DNA of 27,261 nucleotides from an uncultured Erysipelotrichales bacterium (GTDB lineage Bacteria; Bacillota_I; Bacilli_A; Erysipelotrichales; Coprobacillaceae): contig CAJUJC010000012.1 in NCBI GenBank assembly GCA_910586805.1, positions 1 through 27,261 on the forward strand, given 5' to 3'. Shown here in pieces: positions 14,958-23,392 of this stretch (the first letter of the stretch is position 1; every line of letters starts with the position of its first letter). Below the pieces are notes generated by a model that saw nothing but the letters and a program-made list of their open reading frames with translations, made no database searches and was not told the origin of the DNA. The position numbers were made by a program, and so were the translations under genes.

Positions 14958-14978
14958 GTATACTTAACCAACTGACAT
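14958..14978. repeat. element copy 2 shared by two upstream regions
   Basis: GTATACTTAACCA followed by ACTGACAT; see 13391-13413. It lies upstream of the protease promoter, between it and the rpoE terminator. Confidence 0.35.
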
Positions 14979-15002
14979 CCATTTATTCAAATATTATTTT
15001 AA

Positions 15003-15026
15003 TAAAAAAGAGGCAATTGCCTCTTA
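15003..15026 (-). terminator. intrinsic terminator of ywiB-argS-rpoE
   Basis: Minus strand: perfect stem AAGAGGCAA/TTGCCTCTT (15008-15025) followed by TTTT. It overlaps the rpoE stop codon. Confidence 0.85.
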
Positions 15027-15353
15027 GTTATAATCATCTTCAAGTAATCCGTCATCTTCTTCGATTTCTTCTTGTTCTTCTTCATCACTATAAATATCAT
15101 TCATATCAATATGAACTTCACTAAATTTATGACGACTTCTTAAATCCCAATGATTTTCTCCAACTGTAATTAATCTTCCATCTAAAGTAATATTTGTATA
15201 GAATAAAGATTCATTTTCATCTTGTTCTTCTTCACTAAAACCTTTAATTTCTGATACTTCTTGCCATAATTTATAAAAATCAACAGGTTTCTTCTTTTTC
15301 TTCATTAAATCAAATGCAATATCGACCATAGAACTTTGTTTATAATCTATCAT
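15024..15353 (-). CDS. rpoE: RNA polymerase delta subunit
   Basis: 109 residues. The N-terminal HARE-HTH domain (about 1-80; MVDIAFDLMKKKKKPVDFYK, then LFYTNITLDGRL and NHWDLRSR) binds core RNA polymerase. A very acidic C-terminal tail (DEEEQEEIEEDDGLLEDD) is the hallmark of this Firmicute-specific subunit, which promotes polymerase recycling and start-site selectivity. The acidic tail is shorter than in Bacillus subtilis. GGAGG lies eight bases before the ATG. It follows argS by 12 nt and ends in a strong terminator. Confidence 0.93.
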   Translation of the reverse strand: MIDYKQSSMVDIAFDLMKKKKKPVDFYKLWQEVSEIKGFSEEEQDENESLFYTNITLDGRLITVGENHWDLRSRHKFSEVHIDMNDIYSDEEEQEEIEEDDGLLEDDYN

Positions 15354-15365
15354 ACAGTATTCCTC

Positions 15366-17027
15366 CTACATTTTTTCAGGTGCTTCTACACCAACTAAAT
15401 TCAAAGCATTTTTCAATGTGATTTGGCTTGCTACAACAAGTGATAATCTTTGTGAAGATAGTTCTTTATTGTTTTCATCTATAACATAACAATCATTATA
15501 GAATGAATGGAATAATTGAGCAAGTCTTTGTATATAGTTTGTGATTTTATGAGGTGCTCTTAATTTTGCACTTTCAATCACTTCATTTCTAAACTCATTA
15601 ATATGTTTCACAAGTTCAATTTCTTTTGTATGCACTAATAACTCATAATGATCACTCACATCAATACAAGCATTTTTAGCCTGATTTAAAATAGAACACA
15701 TTCTTGCATGAGCATATTGAGCATAATAAACAGGATTATCATTAGATTGAGATTTCGCAAGTCCCAAATCAAAATCAAATGGTGAACTTCCTGATTTAGA
15801 TGCAAAGAAATAACGCGTTGCATCGACTCCAATATCATCAATTAAATCTTTAATCGTTACTGCATTTCCTGTACGTTTACTCATTTTCACAACTTCACCA
15901 TTTTCAACCATACGAACCATTTGCATAATATCAATATTTAATTGATCAGCATTATATCCTAATGCTTGAATAGCCGCTTTCATACGATTGATATATCCAT
16001 GATGATCTGCACCTAATAAATCAACCAAATATTCATATCCTCTATCTAACTTATTCAAATGATATGCAATATCAGGTGTTAAATATGTATAACTTCCATC
16101 AGTTTTTACTAAAACTCTATCCTTATCATCACCAAATTCAGTTGATTTAAACCATAAAGCTCCATCTGCTTCATATGTATAACCTTTGTCAGTTAACTTT
16201 TGAATTGTTGGCTCAACTTTATTTTCATCATACAAAGATGTTTCACTAAACCAAACATCATAAGATACTCTATATTCATTTAAGATATCTTTAATCTTTT
16301 GAAGTTCAAATTCAGTACCTACTTTTCTAAAATAAGCAATAGCTTCTTTTTCATCAGCATCAACATAACGTTCACCAATCTCTTCTTTAATTTGACTAGC
16401 AATATCAATAATATCTTGTCCATGATATCCATCTTCAGGTAATTGCTTTTCATAACCTAAAGCTTGTAAATATCTTGCATACAAAGATAATGCCAAGTTT
16501 GTAATTTGGTTACCTGCATCATTAATATAATATTCTCTTGTTACATCATATCCAGCAGCATTCATAATTCTACAAATACAATCTCCAACAGCTGCCCCTC
16601 TTGCATGTCCCAAATGTAAATCTCCTGTTGGATTTGCAGATACGAACTCTACATTGTATTTTGTCCCTTTTCCATACTTTGTTTTTCCATAATTATCTTT
16701 TTCTTCCAAAACTTCTTTAATAATAGAAGTCATTGCATCTTTTCTTAAAAACAAATTAATAAATCCTGGACCTGCAATTTCGACATGATCAATGTTTCCT
16801 GCTTCCTTATCAATTGCCTCAATAATTCCTTGTGCAATTTCTCTAGGATTTCTTTTTAATATCTTTGTCAATTGCATTGCAATATTACTAGAATAATCCC
16901 CATGTGCTTTATCTTTTGGAATTTCAATGACTATTTTATCTACTGAATAATCGTCAACATATTCTAAATCAATAATCGCTTTTTTTAACACTTCTTTTAA
17001 ACATATTTCAATTTTATTAACAGCCAT
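15366..17027 (-). CDS. argS: arginyl-tRNA synthetase
   Basis: A 553-residue class I aminoacyl-tRNA synthetase that charges tRNA-Arg. It has an N-terminal additional domain, the HIGH-type motif as HLGH (138-141, in PTGDLHLGHARGA), KMSKR at 381-385, and a C-terminal DALR anticodon-binding domain with YAQYAHARMCSI. Length is normal. I choose ATG 17027 (MAVNKIEI) because AAGGAGGA is correctly spaced before it; the open frame extends 10 codons further without an SD. It lies between ywiB and rpoE in the gene order known from Bacillus. Confidence 0.98.
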   Translation of the reverse strand: MAVNKIEICLKEVLKKAIIDLEYVDDYSVDKIVIEIPKDKAHGDYSSNIAMQLTKILKRNPREIAQGIIEAIDKEAGNIDHVEIAGPGFINLFLRKDAMTSIIKEVLEEKDNYGKTKYGKGTKYNVEFVSANPTGDLHLGHARGAAVGDCICRIMNAAGYDVTREYYINDAGNQITNLALSLYARYLQALGYEKQLPEDGYHGQDIIDIASQIKEEIGERYVDADEKEAIAYFRKVGTEFELQKIKDILNEYRVSYDVWFSETSLYDENKVEPTIQKLTDKGYTYEADGALWFKSTEFGDDKDRVLVKTDGSYTYLTPDIAYHLNKLDRGYEYLVDLLGADHHGYINRMKAAIQALGYNADQLNIDIMQMVRMVENGEVVKMSKRTGNAVTIKDLIDDIGVDATRYFFASKSGSSPFDFDLGLAKSQSNDNPVYYAQYAHARMCSILNQAKNACIDVSDHYELLVHTKEIELVKHINEFRNEVIESAKLRAPHKITNYIQRLAQLFHSFYNDCYVIDENNKELSSQRLSLVVASQITLKNALNLVGVEAPEKM

Positions 17028-17111
17028 GATTATCCTCCTTTTTTTATAAAATATCATACTTTTAATACAATATCATATTTATTGATATAGTCAATCTTTT
17101 TCTTATAATAA

Positions 17112-17504
17112 TCATACATTTTCTACACTTACAGGTATCATTTGTATCATCATATAAACTGTTGATATTAATGAATGTTGATCATATAATTCATACTTTA
17201 ATTTTATTCTATCCTCATTTGCTTCAAATGAATAAACACGTGTTTTTAAAGGTACACTTCCATATGGCAATTGATAATCATTCCATGTATCATGATCCCT
17301 ATTTAATTTTAAAAGCGAATTTCCATTTTTTAAAATAATATCTTTATCTTTATATGAAATATCAATAGTTGTTCCTTCAACCTCAAAGTTTAATCTTACA
17401 ACATCCCCAATAAATAAAACACCTATTTCATTATATTCAATAGTATCAGTTTGTCCATTTTGTTTAAAAACAGCCTTATATTTTATATGTTTTCTTTTAT
17501 ACAT
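17112..17504 (-). CDS. ywiB: YwiB-like DUF1934 beta-barrel protein
   Basis: A 130-residue cytoplasmic protein, predicted all-beta (calycin-like). The central YQLPYGSVPLKTRVYSFE and the closing RIKLKYELYDQHSLIS stretch follow the DUF1934 pattern (YxTPYGxxxxxVxT ... LxYxLxxxxxxIS). Function is unknown in Bacillus as well. Its position directly upstream of argS supports the assignment. An SD GGTGA precedes the ATG, and an extended -10 (TGTTATAAT, 17523-17531 on the minus strand) lies about 20 bases further up, in the 62-base gap shared with the divergent penicillin-binding protein gene. Confidence 0.82.
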   Translation of the reverse strand: MYKRKHIKYKAVFKQNGQTDTIEYNEIGVLFIGDVVRLNFEVEGTTIDISYKDKDIILKNGNSLLKLNRDHDTWNDYQLPYGSVPLKTRVYSFEANEDRIKLKYELYDQHSLISTVYMMIQMIPVSVENV

Positions 17505-17566
17505 TTTTCATCACCAAAGAATATTATAACACAATTCAGGGAAAAGTAATAAAAGAGGTGATTTTC

Positions 17567-19432
17567 TTGAAAATATTTATCAAATGGATACATAGATTGA
17601 TTATTTTAGGTTTATCTGTTGTCGTATTCATTTATGCCATTAGTTATGCTATGCCTGCTCCATCACTTGGTCAAGGACACTATATTAAAATGTATGACCA
17701 AGATCATAAACTCTTTTATCAATCTAATCAACAAAGTAATGATGTTGAATTAAAAGATGTGAGCTCTCATTTCCTTGCCAGCATTGTAGCAGTAGAAGAT
17801 CATCGTTTTTATTCACATAGAGGATTTGATCCCATTGGTATATTAAGAGCTATTAAATCAAATCTTACAAGTGGAAGTAAATCACAAGGTGCAAGTACAA
17901 TTTCTCAACAATACTCAAGATTATTATTTCTTACAAACGAAAAAACATGGACAAGAAAAATGACTGAAGCTTTCTTAACAACACGTCTTGAAAGTCATTA
18001 TGATAAAGATACAATTCTTCAAGGATATATCAATACTGTCTTTTTTGGACATGGTGTTTATGGTATTAAAAATGCTTCCCATTATTATTTCAACAAAGAA
18101 CCAAGTCAACTTGATTTAAATGAAGCAAGTATGTTAGCAGGTGTTATTAATGGACCAAGTTACTTCTCTCCCTTTTTAAATAAGGAAGGTGCTAAAAAAA
18201 GACAAAAAGTTGTTTTGAATAAGTTAGTAGAAGTTGGTTATATCAATCAAAGTCAAGCCGATCAGGTCTATCAAACACCTTTTCAATTGAATAAAAATCC
18301 CTCTTCATCTTTAAATGAAAATTATCCTTATTATAGAGATACTGTTATCAATGAATTAAAAGATTTAGACTTATACAAAGAAAGTTATATAAATAGAGGT
18401 TTAAATATTGTAACAACTCTCAATCAATCTACACAAAAAGAATTAAACAAAGTAACAAATGAACAAATGAAGGAACGTAATGAATTAGAAACATCTAGCA
18501 TTATATTGGATACAAAAACATCTTCAGTTCTTGCATTAGTTGGTGGAAAAGATTACAGTCACTCTCAATTTAATAGAGCAACAAAAGCCAGTAGACAAAT
18601 TGCCTCTACAATGAAACCACTTTTATATTATATTGCTTTAGAAAATGGATTTACTCCTACTACAAAATTCAAAAGTGAACCAACAACATTTCAACTTGAT
18701 AATGGTGAAACATATGCACCTACAAACTTTAGTCAAAAATATGCAAATGATGATGTGACTTTGGCACAAGCTATTGCTGTAAGTGATAATATTTATGCAG
18801 TCAAAACACATTTGTTTTTAGGTGAACAATCTCTTGTGAATCTCTTACAAAAATTTGGTTTTAATCACATTTCTCCACATCCTTCTCTTGCATTAGGAAC
18901 TTTAAATACAAATGTTTATAGATTATCTTCTATGTATGCTACTCTTGGCAATGTAGGTGTTTATAATGATGTCCATACTATCCAAAAAGTCTATACTGAT
19001 GATGGTGAAGTGCTTTATGAATACCAACCTCAAAACAAAGAACTTCTTAATAAAGAAACCTGCCTTATTTTAAGTCAGCTTCTTACCTCACCATTTGATA
19101 AAGCATTTAATACATATGCTTCTGCAACAATGGCATCCTATCCTACGAAGACAACTTTTGCTGTAAAAACAGGAACAAGTCCTTTTGACTCCCTATGTGC
19201 AGGCTATAATCCGAATTATACAATTGTAAGTTGGAGTGGTTTTGATGATAATAGAGAATTAAATATGACTCTTGATAAACGCGTTCCTAAGGTTATATTC
19301 CAAACAATGGCGAATTATCTTCAAAAAGAAGAAGTATGGTATGAACCAACTCCAAAAATCAAACAAATGCCAATAGATCCTATAAGTGGACAATACAACG
19401 AAAAAGGTATTACTTATTGGTTTAAACAATAA
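17567..19432 (+). CDS. class A penicillin-binding protein (GT51 + transpeptidase)
   Basis: About 621 residues. A short cytoplasmic tail and one membrane anchor (about 9-28) precede two extracytoplasmic domains. The glycosyltransferase (GT51) has catalytic Glu77 in AVEDHRFYSHRG, then GASTISQQ and a YINTVFFGHGVYGI block, and polymerises lipid II. The transpeptidase has Ser347-Thr-Met-Lys350 (SxxK; more often STFK), Ser406-Asp-Asn408 (SxN) and Lys534-Thr-Gly536 (KTG), and cross-links peptidoglycan. The start is most likely TTG at 17567: AGAGGTG ends six bases before it, while the upstream in-frame GTG is part of that SD. It is divergent from ywiB, a single-gene unit. Confidence 0.95.
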   Translation: MKIFIKWIHRLIILGLSVVVFIYAISYAMPAPSLGQGHYIKMYDQDHKLFYQSNQQSNDVELKDVSSHFLASIVAVEDHRFYSHRGFDPIGILRAIKSNLTSGSKSQGASTISQQYSRLLFLTNEKTWTRKMTEAFLTTRLESHYDKDTILQGYINTVFFGHGVYGIKNASHYYFNKEPSQLDLNEASMLAGVINGPSYFSPFLNKEGAKKRQKVVLNKLVEVGYINQSQADQVYQTPFQLNKNPSSSLNENYPYYRDTVINELKDLDLYKESYINRGLNIVTTLNQSTQKELNKVTNEQMKERNELETSSIILDTKTSSVLALVGGKDYSHSQFNRATKASRQIASTMKPLLYYIALENGFTPTTKFKSEPTTFQLDNGETYAPTNFSQKYANDDVTLAQAIAVSDNIYAVKTHLFLGEQSLVNLLQKFGFNHISPHPSLALGTLNTNVYRLSSMYATLGNVGVYNDVHTIQKVYTDDGEVLYEYQPQNKELLNKETCLILSQLLTSPFDKAFNTYASATMASYPTKTTFAVKTGTSPFDSLCAGYNPNYTIVSWSGFDDNRELNMTLDKRVPKVIFQTMANYLQKEEVWYEPTPKIKQMPIDPISGQYNEKGITYWFKQ

Positions 19433-19458
19433 ACAAGCAGAATCACTGCTTGTTTTTA
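19431..19458 (+). terminator. bidirectional terminator between PBP and DedA genes
   Basis: Stem AAACAAGCAG/CTGCTTGTTT (19431-19440 with 19446-19455), 5-nt loop, then TTAT. The stop codons of both convergent genes lie within or beside it. Confidence 0.8.
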
Positions 19459-20051
19459 TATTTCCTTTTGATAATATATCCAATAATAAAACCAATGACA
19501 CATACCATAACCAATAAGTCATATTGTTTCATATAGATAAGAACTTTTTCCCACTGATTCCCTAAAATATAACCTAAACTCACCAAAACTGTATTCCATA
19601 TCAATGTTCCAAACAACGTATACAAAGAAAAAGATAATATTGGCATTTGACTTATACCTGCTGGAATAGAAATTAAGCTTCTTATTACTGGAACACATCT
19701 TCCAAAAAATATAGCCTTTGTTCCATGTTTTTGAAACCAATCAAATGTTTGTTCAATATGTTTTTCTTTAAAACCTAATATTTTTATAAACCTTATTTGA
19801 ATAAATTGTTTCAATTTATCAATAGTTAATAATTTTCCTATAAAAAACAAAAGATAAGAGCCTAAAAATGCTCCTAAAGTTGATACAACAATAACACCAA
19901 ATATATTTAAATATTGCATAGAACAAGAAAAACCAGCAAAAGTTAAAATCATTTCTGAAGGAATAGGTGGAAACACATTTTCTACAAACATCAACACTAA
20001 TAAACTTATATATCCATATTCCTGAAGAAATTCTATAATAAAATTCTGCAT
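19443..20051 (-). CDS. DedA family membrane protein
   Basis: 202 residues with four to five membrane segments, member of the DedA/VTT superfamily; some members flip undecaprenyl phosphate or other lipids across the cytoplasmic membrane. Family motifs are present: FVENVFPPIPSE near the start, with the acidic residue in the first re-entrant region, and the GRCVPVIRSLISIPAG block with the conserved arginines. The start ATG 20051 has GGAGG four to five bases upstream; the frame is open 17 codons further, without an SD. It faces a cell-wall synthase across a shared terminator, compatible with a role in the lipid carrier cycle. Confidence 0.9.
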   Translation of the reverse strand: MQNFIIEFLQEYGYISLLVLMFVENVFPPIPSEMILTFAGFSCSMQYLNIFGVIVVSTLGAFLGSYLLFFIGKLLTIDKLKQFIQIRFIKILGFKEKHIEQTFDWFQKHGTKAIFFGRCVPVIRSLISIPAGISQMPILSFSLYTLFGTLIWNTVLVSLGYILGNQWEKVLIYMKQYDLLVMVCVIGFIIGYIIKRKYKNKQ

Positions 20052-20147
20052 ATACCCTCCACATTCTAACATAAAATGTATTTCATCAATGATACAATAC
20101 AAATGCTATATTTATTATATGTGCTTATTTTATATATTTATTCGCTA

Positions 20148-20176
20148 TTTACATAATGAAAGAGTCATGTTAATAT
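20148..20176 (+). promoter_or_regulatory. promoter of the riboswitch-ATPase transcript
   Basis: TTTACA (20148-20153), 17 nt, TAATAT (20171-20176). The predicted start near 20182-20183 coincides with the 5' strand of the riboswitch P1 helix. Confidence 0.65.
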
Positions 20177-20182
20177 AGTGCC

Positions 20183-20270
20183 AATGAGGGAGTAGTCTAA
20201 CAATACGTTTGATGACATCAACATACGCGAATGACTTCTATTCTGGTGCATCTTAAAGACAAGACTCGTT
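20183..20270 (+). ncRNA. yybP-ykoY (Mn2+-sensing) riboswitch aptamer
   Basis: P1 pairs AATGAG (20183-20188) with CTCGTT (20265-20270). Directly inside it are the two hallmark loops of the yybP-ykoY class: GGAGTAG after the 5' strand and a CAAGA block (20260-20264) before the 3' strand, compared with GGAGUAG and AGCAAGA in known members. Inner hairpins include TTGAT/ATCAA (20209-20221) and GAAT/ATTC (20229-20243). This class binds Mn2+ in the two docked loops. The 3' strand of P1 is also the left arm of the following terminator, so ligand binding should turn expression on. Confidence 0.85.
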
Positions 20271-20307
20271 AAAGATTATGGTCTTTAGCAAGTTCTTGTC
20301 TTTTTTT
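20255..20307 (+). terminator. riboswitch expression-platform terminator
   Basis: A long hairpin pairs 20255-20275 with 20282-20303, almost fully complementary, loop TTATGG, followed by seven T's (20301-20307). The left arm contains the CAAGA loop and P1 3' strand of the Mn2+ aptamer, giving a mutually exclusive switch. Confidence 0.9.
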
Positions 20308-20341
20308 GACTTCTAAAGACGAAAATAAGGAGGAAAATGGT

Positions 20342-22909
20342 ATGTTTTATCAAAAAGATATTTCAAAAGTATTTGAAGAATTAAAATCATCTCAAGAAGG
20401 ACTTACACAACAACAGGTGGAACAAAGACAATTACAATATGGAAAAAATGTTCTTCAATCAAAAAAAGAAGATTCTCCATTCATTATTTTCTTTAAACAA
20501 TTTCAAGATCTATTAGTTATTATTTTAATCATTGCAGCCATTATTTCAGGAATAAGTGGTCAAATAGAAAGTACGTTTGTTATTGTGACTGTCATTATTA
20601 TTAATGCAATATTAGGAACGATTCAAACAATGAAAGCACAAAAATCTTTAGAAAGTTTAAAAAAACTGTCTATTCCTAAAGTGAAAGCCATTCGTCATCA
20701 CCAAATACAAGAAATTGATTCAACTGATTTAACGATAGGAGATATTGTTCAAATAGAAGCAGGCGATATTGTTAGTGGAGATGGCCGACTTATTCAATGT
20801 TCCTCTTTACAAATGAACGAAAGTGCTTTAACAGGTGAAGTTGATAGTGTAGAAAAAACAACTGAAACTATACATCATCAAGTTATTGTAGGAGATCAAA
20901 AGAATATGGTCTTTTCTAGTAGTCTTGTCACAAATGGAACTGGTGAGTATATTGTCACTGCCATAGGTATGCAAACTGAGATAGGAAAAATTGCGACTTT
21001 ATTAAATGAAGCAACTGAACGTAAAACACCATTACAAAAAAACTTAGATGATTTTAGTCGTAAATTGTCAATAGCAATTATGATTATTTGTGTTATTATT
21101 TTATGTCTTCACTTATTTCTCATGAATGATTCACTTATTGATTCATTAATGATTGCTGTTGCTTTAGCAGTTGCTGCAATTCCAGAGGCATTAGGTTCTA
21201 TTGTAACAATTGTACTTTCTATAAGTACACAAAAAATGGTAAAAGAAAATGCTATTATTAAGAATTTGAATTCAGTTGAAAGTTTAGGTTGTGTATCAGT
21301 CATATGTAGTGATAAAACAGGAACTTTAACACAAAACAAAATGAGTCCACAAAGCATTTATTTTTTTGATAAACTTTTAAAGATAGAAAATTTAAATAGT
21401 TTAGAACATGACCATCAAGTCTTACTTAAATCCTGTTTATTATGCAACAATGCAGTGATTACAGATAATCAAAGAATTGGTGATCCCACAGAATTAGCAC
21501 TCATAGATTTAGTTTATGAATATACAAAACATAATCAAGAATTTAAAAACACTGCAATTAGAAAGTCTGAACTTCCTTTTGATTCAGATAGAAAATTAAT
21601 GAGTATTTCTTCACTTCGACATATTTATACAAAAGGAGCCCCTGATGTCCTTTTAAAAAGATGCGATACAATACTTGTCAATGGACGTAAAGAACCATTA
21701 TCATCTAGGCATATCCAAGCTATTCAAAAAGAAAATAGAAGATGTGCTGAAAATGGATTAAGGGTTTTAGGTTTCGCTTATAAAGATTTTCATAAAAATC
21801 AAATCACTTTGGAAGATGAATATCATCTCACTTTTATTGGTCTTGTTTCATTAATGGATCCTCCTCGTAAGGAAAGTCGAGATGCTGTTTCAAAATGTAA
21901 AATGGCTGGAATTAAACCCATTATGATTACAGGTGATCATGTCATCACTGCAAGAAGCATAGCCAAAACAATTGGTATTTATGAAGAAGGAGATTTATGT
22001 ATAGAAGGACAACAACTCGAACAAATGACTGAAAAAGAATTAAGTGAAAAATTAACATATATTAGTGTTTATGCAAGAGTTGCTCCTGAACATAAAATAA
22101 GAATTGTAAATGCATGGCAAAAACATGGTGATATTGTTGCAATGACAGGAGATGGTGTAAATGATGCTCCAGCCTTAAAACAAAGTGATATTGGTGTTGC
22201 TATGGGAATAACAGGAACTGAAGTTTCTAAAGATGCTGCAAATATGATCTTAACTGATGATAATTTTTCTACAATTGTTAAAGCAGTTATTACTGGACGT
22301 AATGTTTACCGTAATATAAAAAATTCTATTAACTATTTATTATCTGGTAACTTGGCTGGAATTCTTTGTGTACTTATATCTTCTCTATTGATATTGCCAA
22401 CGCCTTTTGCACCTGTTCATTTATTATTTATGAATTTAATTACTGATTCCTTACCAGCTATCGCTATTGGAATGGAGGCAAGTCGTAATGATGTATTAAA
22501 AGAAAAACCAAGAAATGCTCATGCTTCTCTATTAAATAAATCCGCATTATATCAAATAGGTTATGAAGGAATTATAATAGCTATATGTACAATGTGTGCC
22601 TATCTTATGGGATTAAAAACAAACCCCTCTTTCGCCTCAACAATGGCTTTTACAACAATTTGCTTATCTAGATTATTACATGGTTTTAATTGTAGAAGCC
22701 AATACCCTATCACAAAAATAGGTATTCTTACAAATAAAATGAGCATTTATGCTTTCTTAATAGGTTTCACATTATTACACCTTATCTTATTTGTACCTTT
22801 CTTACATGGTTTATTTATTGTTGAATCTATAACAATCACACAACTTCTATGCATCTATATATTTGCACTTATCCCTACACTCATTATTCAATATAGAAAA
22901 AGTCTATAA
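20342..22909 (+). CDS. P-type cation ATPase, Ca2+/Mn2+ type (predicted Mn2+ exporter)
   Basis: About 855 residues, P2-type ATPase. Landmarks: A-domain TGEV at 164-167 (usually TGES), M4 VAAIPEALGS with Glu282, phosphorylated Asp324 in CSDKTGTLT, GDGVNDAP with Asp604, and M6 NLITDS with Asn698/Asp702. In M5 the position of the SERCA site-I glutamate (three after Asn670) is Gly673, so only one transport site should remain, as in secretory-pathway Ca2+/Mn2+ pumps. Alignments are by eye. Controlled by a yybP-ykoY riboswitch, like yoaB of Lactococcus and mgaP of Streptococcus pneumoniae, the latter a Mn2+ exporter. The start ATG 20342 has GGAGG eight bases upstream. Likely role: Mn2+ efflux under excess. 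Confidence 0.9.
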   Translation: MFYQKDISKVFEELKSSQEGLTQQQVEQRQLQYGKNVLQSKKEDSPFIIFFKQFQDLLVIILIIAAIISGISGQIESTFVIVTVIIINAILGTIQTMKAQKSLESLKKLSIPKVKAIRHHQIQEIDSTDLTIGDIVQIEAGDIVSGDGRLIQCSSLQMNESALTGEVDSVEKTTETIHHQVIVGDQKNMVFSSSLVTNGTGEYIVTAIGMQTEIGKIATLLNEATERKTPLQKNLDDFSRKLSIAIMIICVIILCLHLFLMNDSLIDSLMIAVALAVAAIPEALGSIVTIVLSISTQKMVKENAIIKNLNSVESLGCVSVICSDKTGTLTQNKMSPQSIYFFDKLLKIENLNSLEHDHQVLLKSCLLCNNAVITDNQRIGDPTELALIDLVYEYTKHNQEFKNTAIRKSELPFDSDRKLMSISSLRHIYTKGAPDVLLKRCDTILVNGRKEPLSSRHIQAIQKENRRCAENGLRVLGFAYKDFHKNQITLEDEYHLTFIGLVSLMDPPRKESRDAVSKCKMAGIKPIMITGDHVITARSIAKTIGIYEEGDLCIEGQQLEQMTEKELSEKLTYISVYARVAPEHKIRIVNAWQKHGDIVAMTGDGVNDAPALKQSDIGVAMGITGTEVSKDAANMILTDDNFSTIVKAVITGRNVYRNIKNSINYLLSGNLAGILCVLISSLLILPTPFAPVHLLFMNLITDSLPAIAIGMEASRNDVLKEKPRNAHASLLNKSALYQIGYEGIIIAICTMCAYLMGLKTNPSFASTMAFTTICLSRLLHGFNCRSQYPITKIGILTNKMSIYAFLIGFTLLHLILFVPFLHGLFIVESITITQLLCIYIFALIPTLIIQYRKSL

Positions 22910-22927
22910 AATAAACATATATTCAAT

Positions 22928-22974
22928 AAAAGAAGATAGACATCATCATCTTATCATGACATCTATCTTCTTTT
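22928..22974 (+). terminator. bidirectional terminator between ATPase and GNAT genes
   Basis: Stem AAAAGAAGATAGA/TCTATCTTCTTTT (22928-22940 with 22962-22974), 21-nt loop. Arms end in A's and T's, so it can serve both convergent genes. Confidence 0.8.
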
Positions 22975-22978
22975 TCAT

Positions 22979-23392
22979 TTATGATAATACTTTTTTCATT
23001 TTTATATGTGGGCAATATTCATCCAAATATTCTTCACCAAATTTTATATAACCATTCTTTTTATAAAACTCACTTGCTCTGACTTGAGCCGATAACACAG
23101 TTTCCTTAAAACCCAATGATTTCGCTTTTGCTTCCAACAATTCAAGAATTTGACTTCCTAAATGTAATTGTCTATACTCTTTGAAAACCGCAATTCTTCC
23201 TAAAATCATTTCATGATGTTCTTCATACATTCTTGCACATCCTACTGGCTGTTCACCCTTAAAAATAACAAGATGTAATGCTCTATCATCAATATCATCA
23301 AACTCATTTTCAAACCCCTGTTCTTCTACAAAAACCTTTTGCCTAATATCAACTGCCTCTTGTGGCAAAACCTCATAAAACTTATATTTCAT
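22979..23392 (-). CDS. GNAT family N-acetyltransferase (ElaA-like)
   Basis: 137 residues, cytoplasmic acetyl-CoA-dependent acyltransferase. The start of the fold, IRQKVFVEEQG (16-26), is typical of ElaA-like GNATs. The acetyl-CoA-binding motif A region is LGRIAVFKEYRQLHLGSQIL (64-83), in a degenerate form of the R/QxxGxG/A loop. The C-terminal block EFYKKNGYIKFG (108-119) is also typical. The substrate is unknown. The ATG overlaps the HD gene by 11 nt (GGGAG SD inside it), so it is translationally coupled to ywfO. Confidence 0.88.
   Translation of the reverse strand: MKYKFYEVLPQEAVDIRQKVFVEEQGFENEFDDIDDRALHLVIFKGEQPVGCARMYEEHHEMILGRIAVFKEYRQLHLGSQILELLEAKAKSLGFKETVLSAQVRASEFYKKNGYIKFGEEYLDEYCPHIKMKKVLS

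Noticed and set aside
17043..17070. TTGTAT, 16 nt, TATAAA as a separate argS promoter (minus strand)
   Set aside because: The transcript would begin inside the argS SD; argS is more simply read from ywiB.
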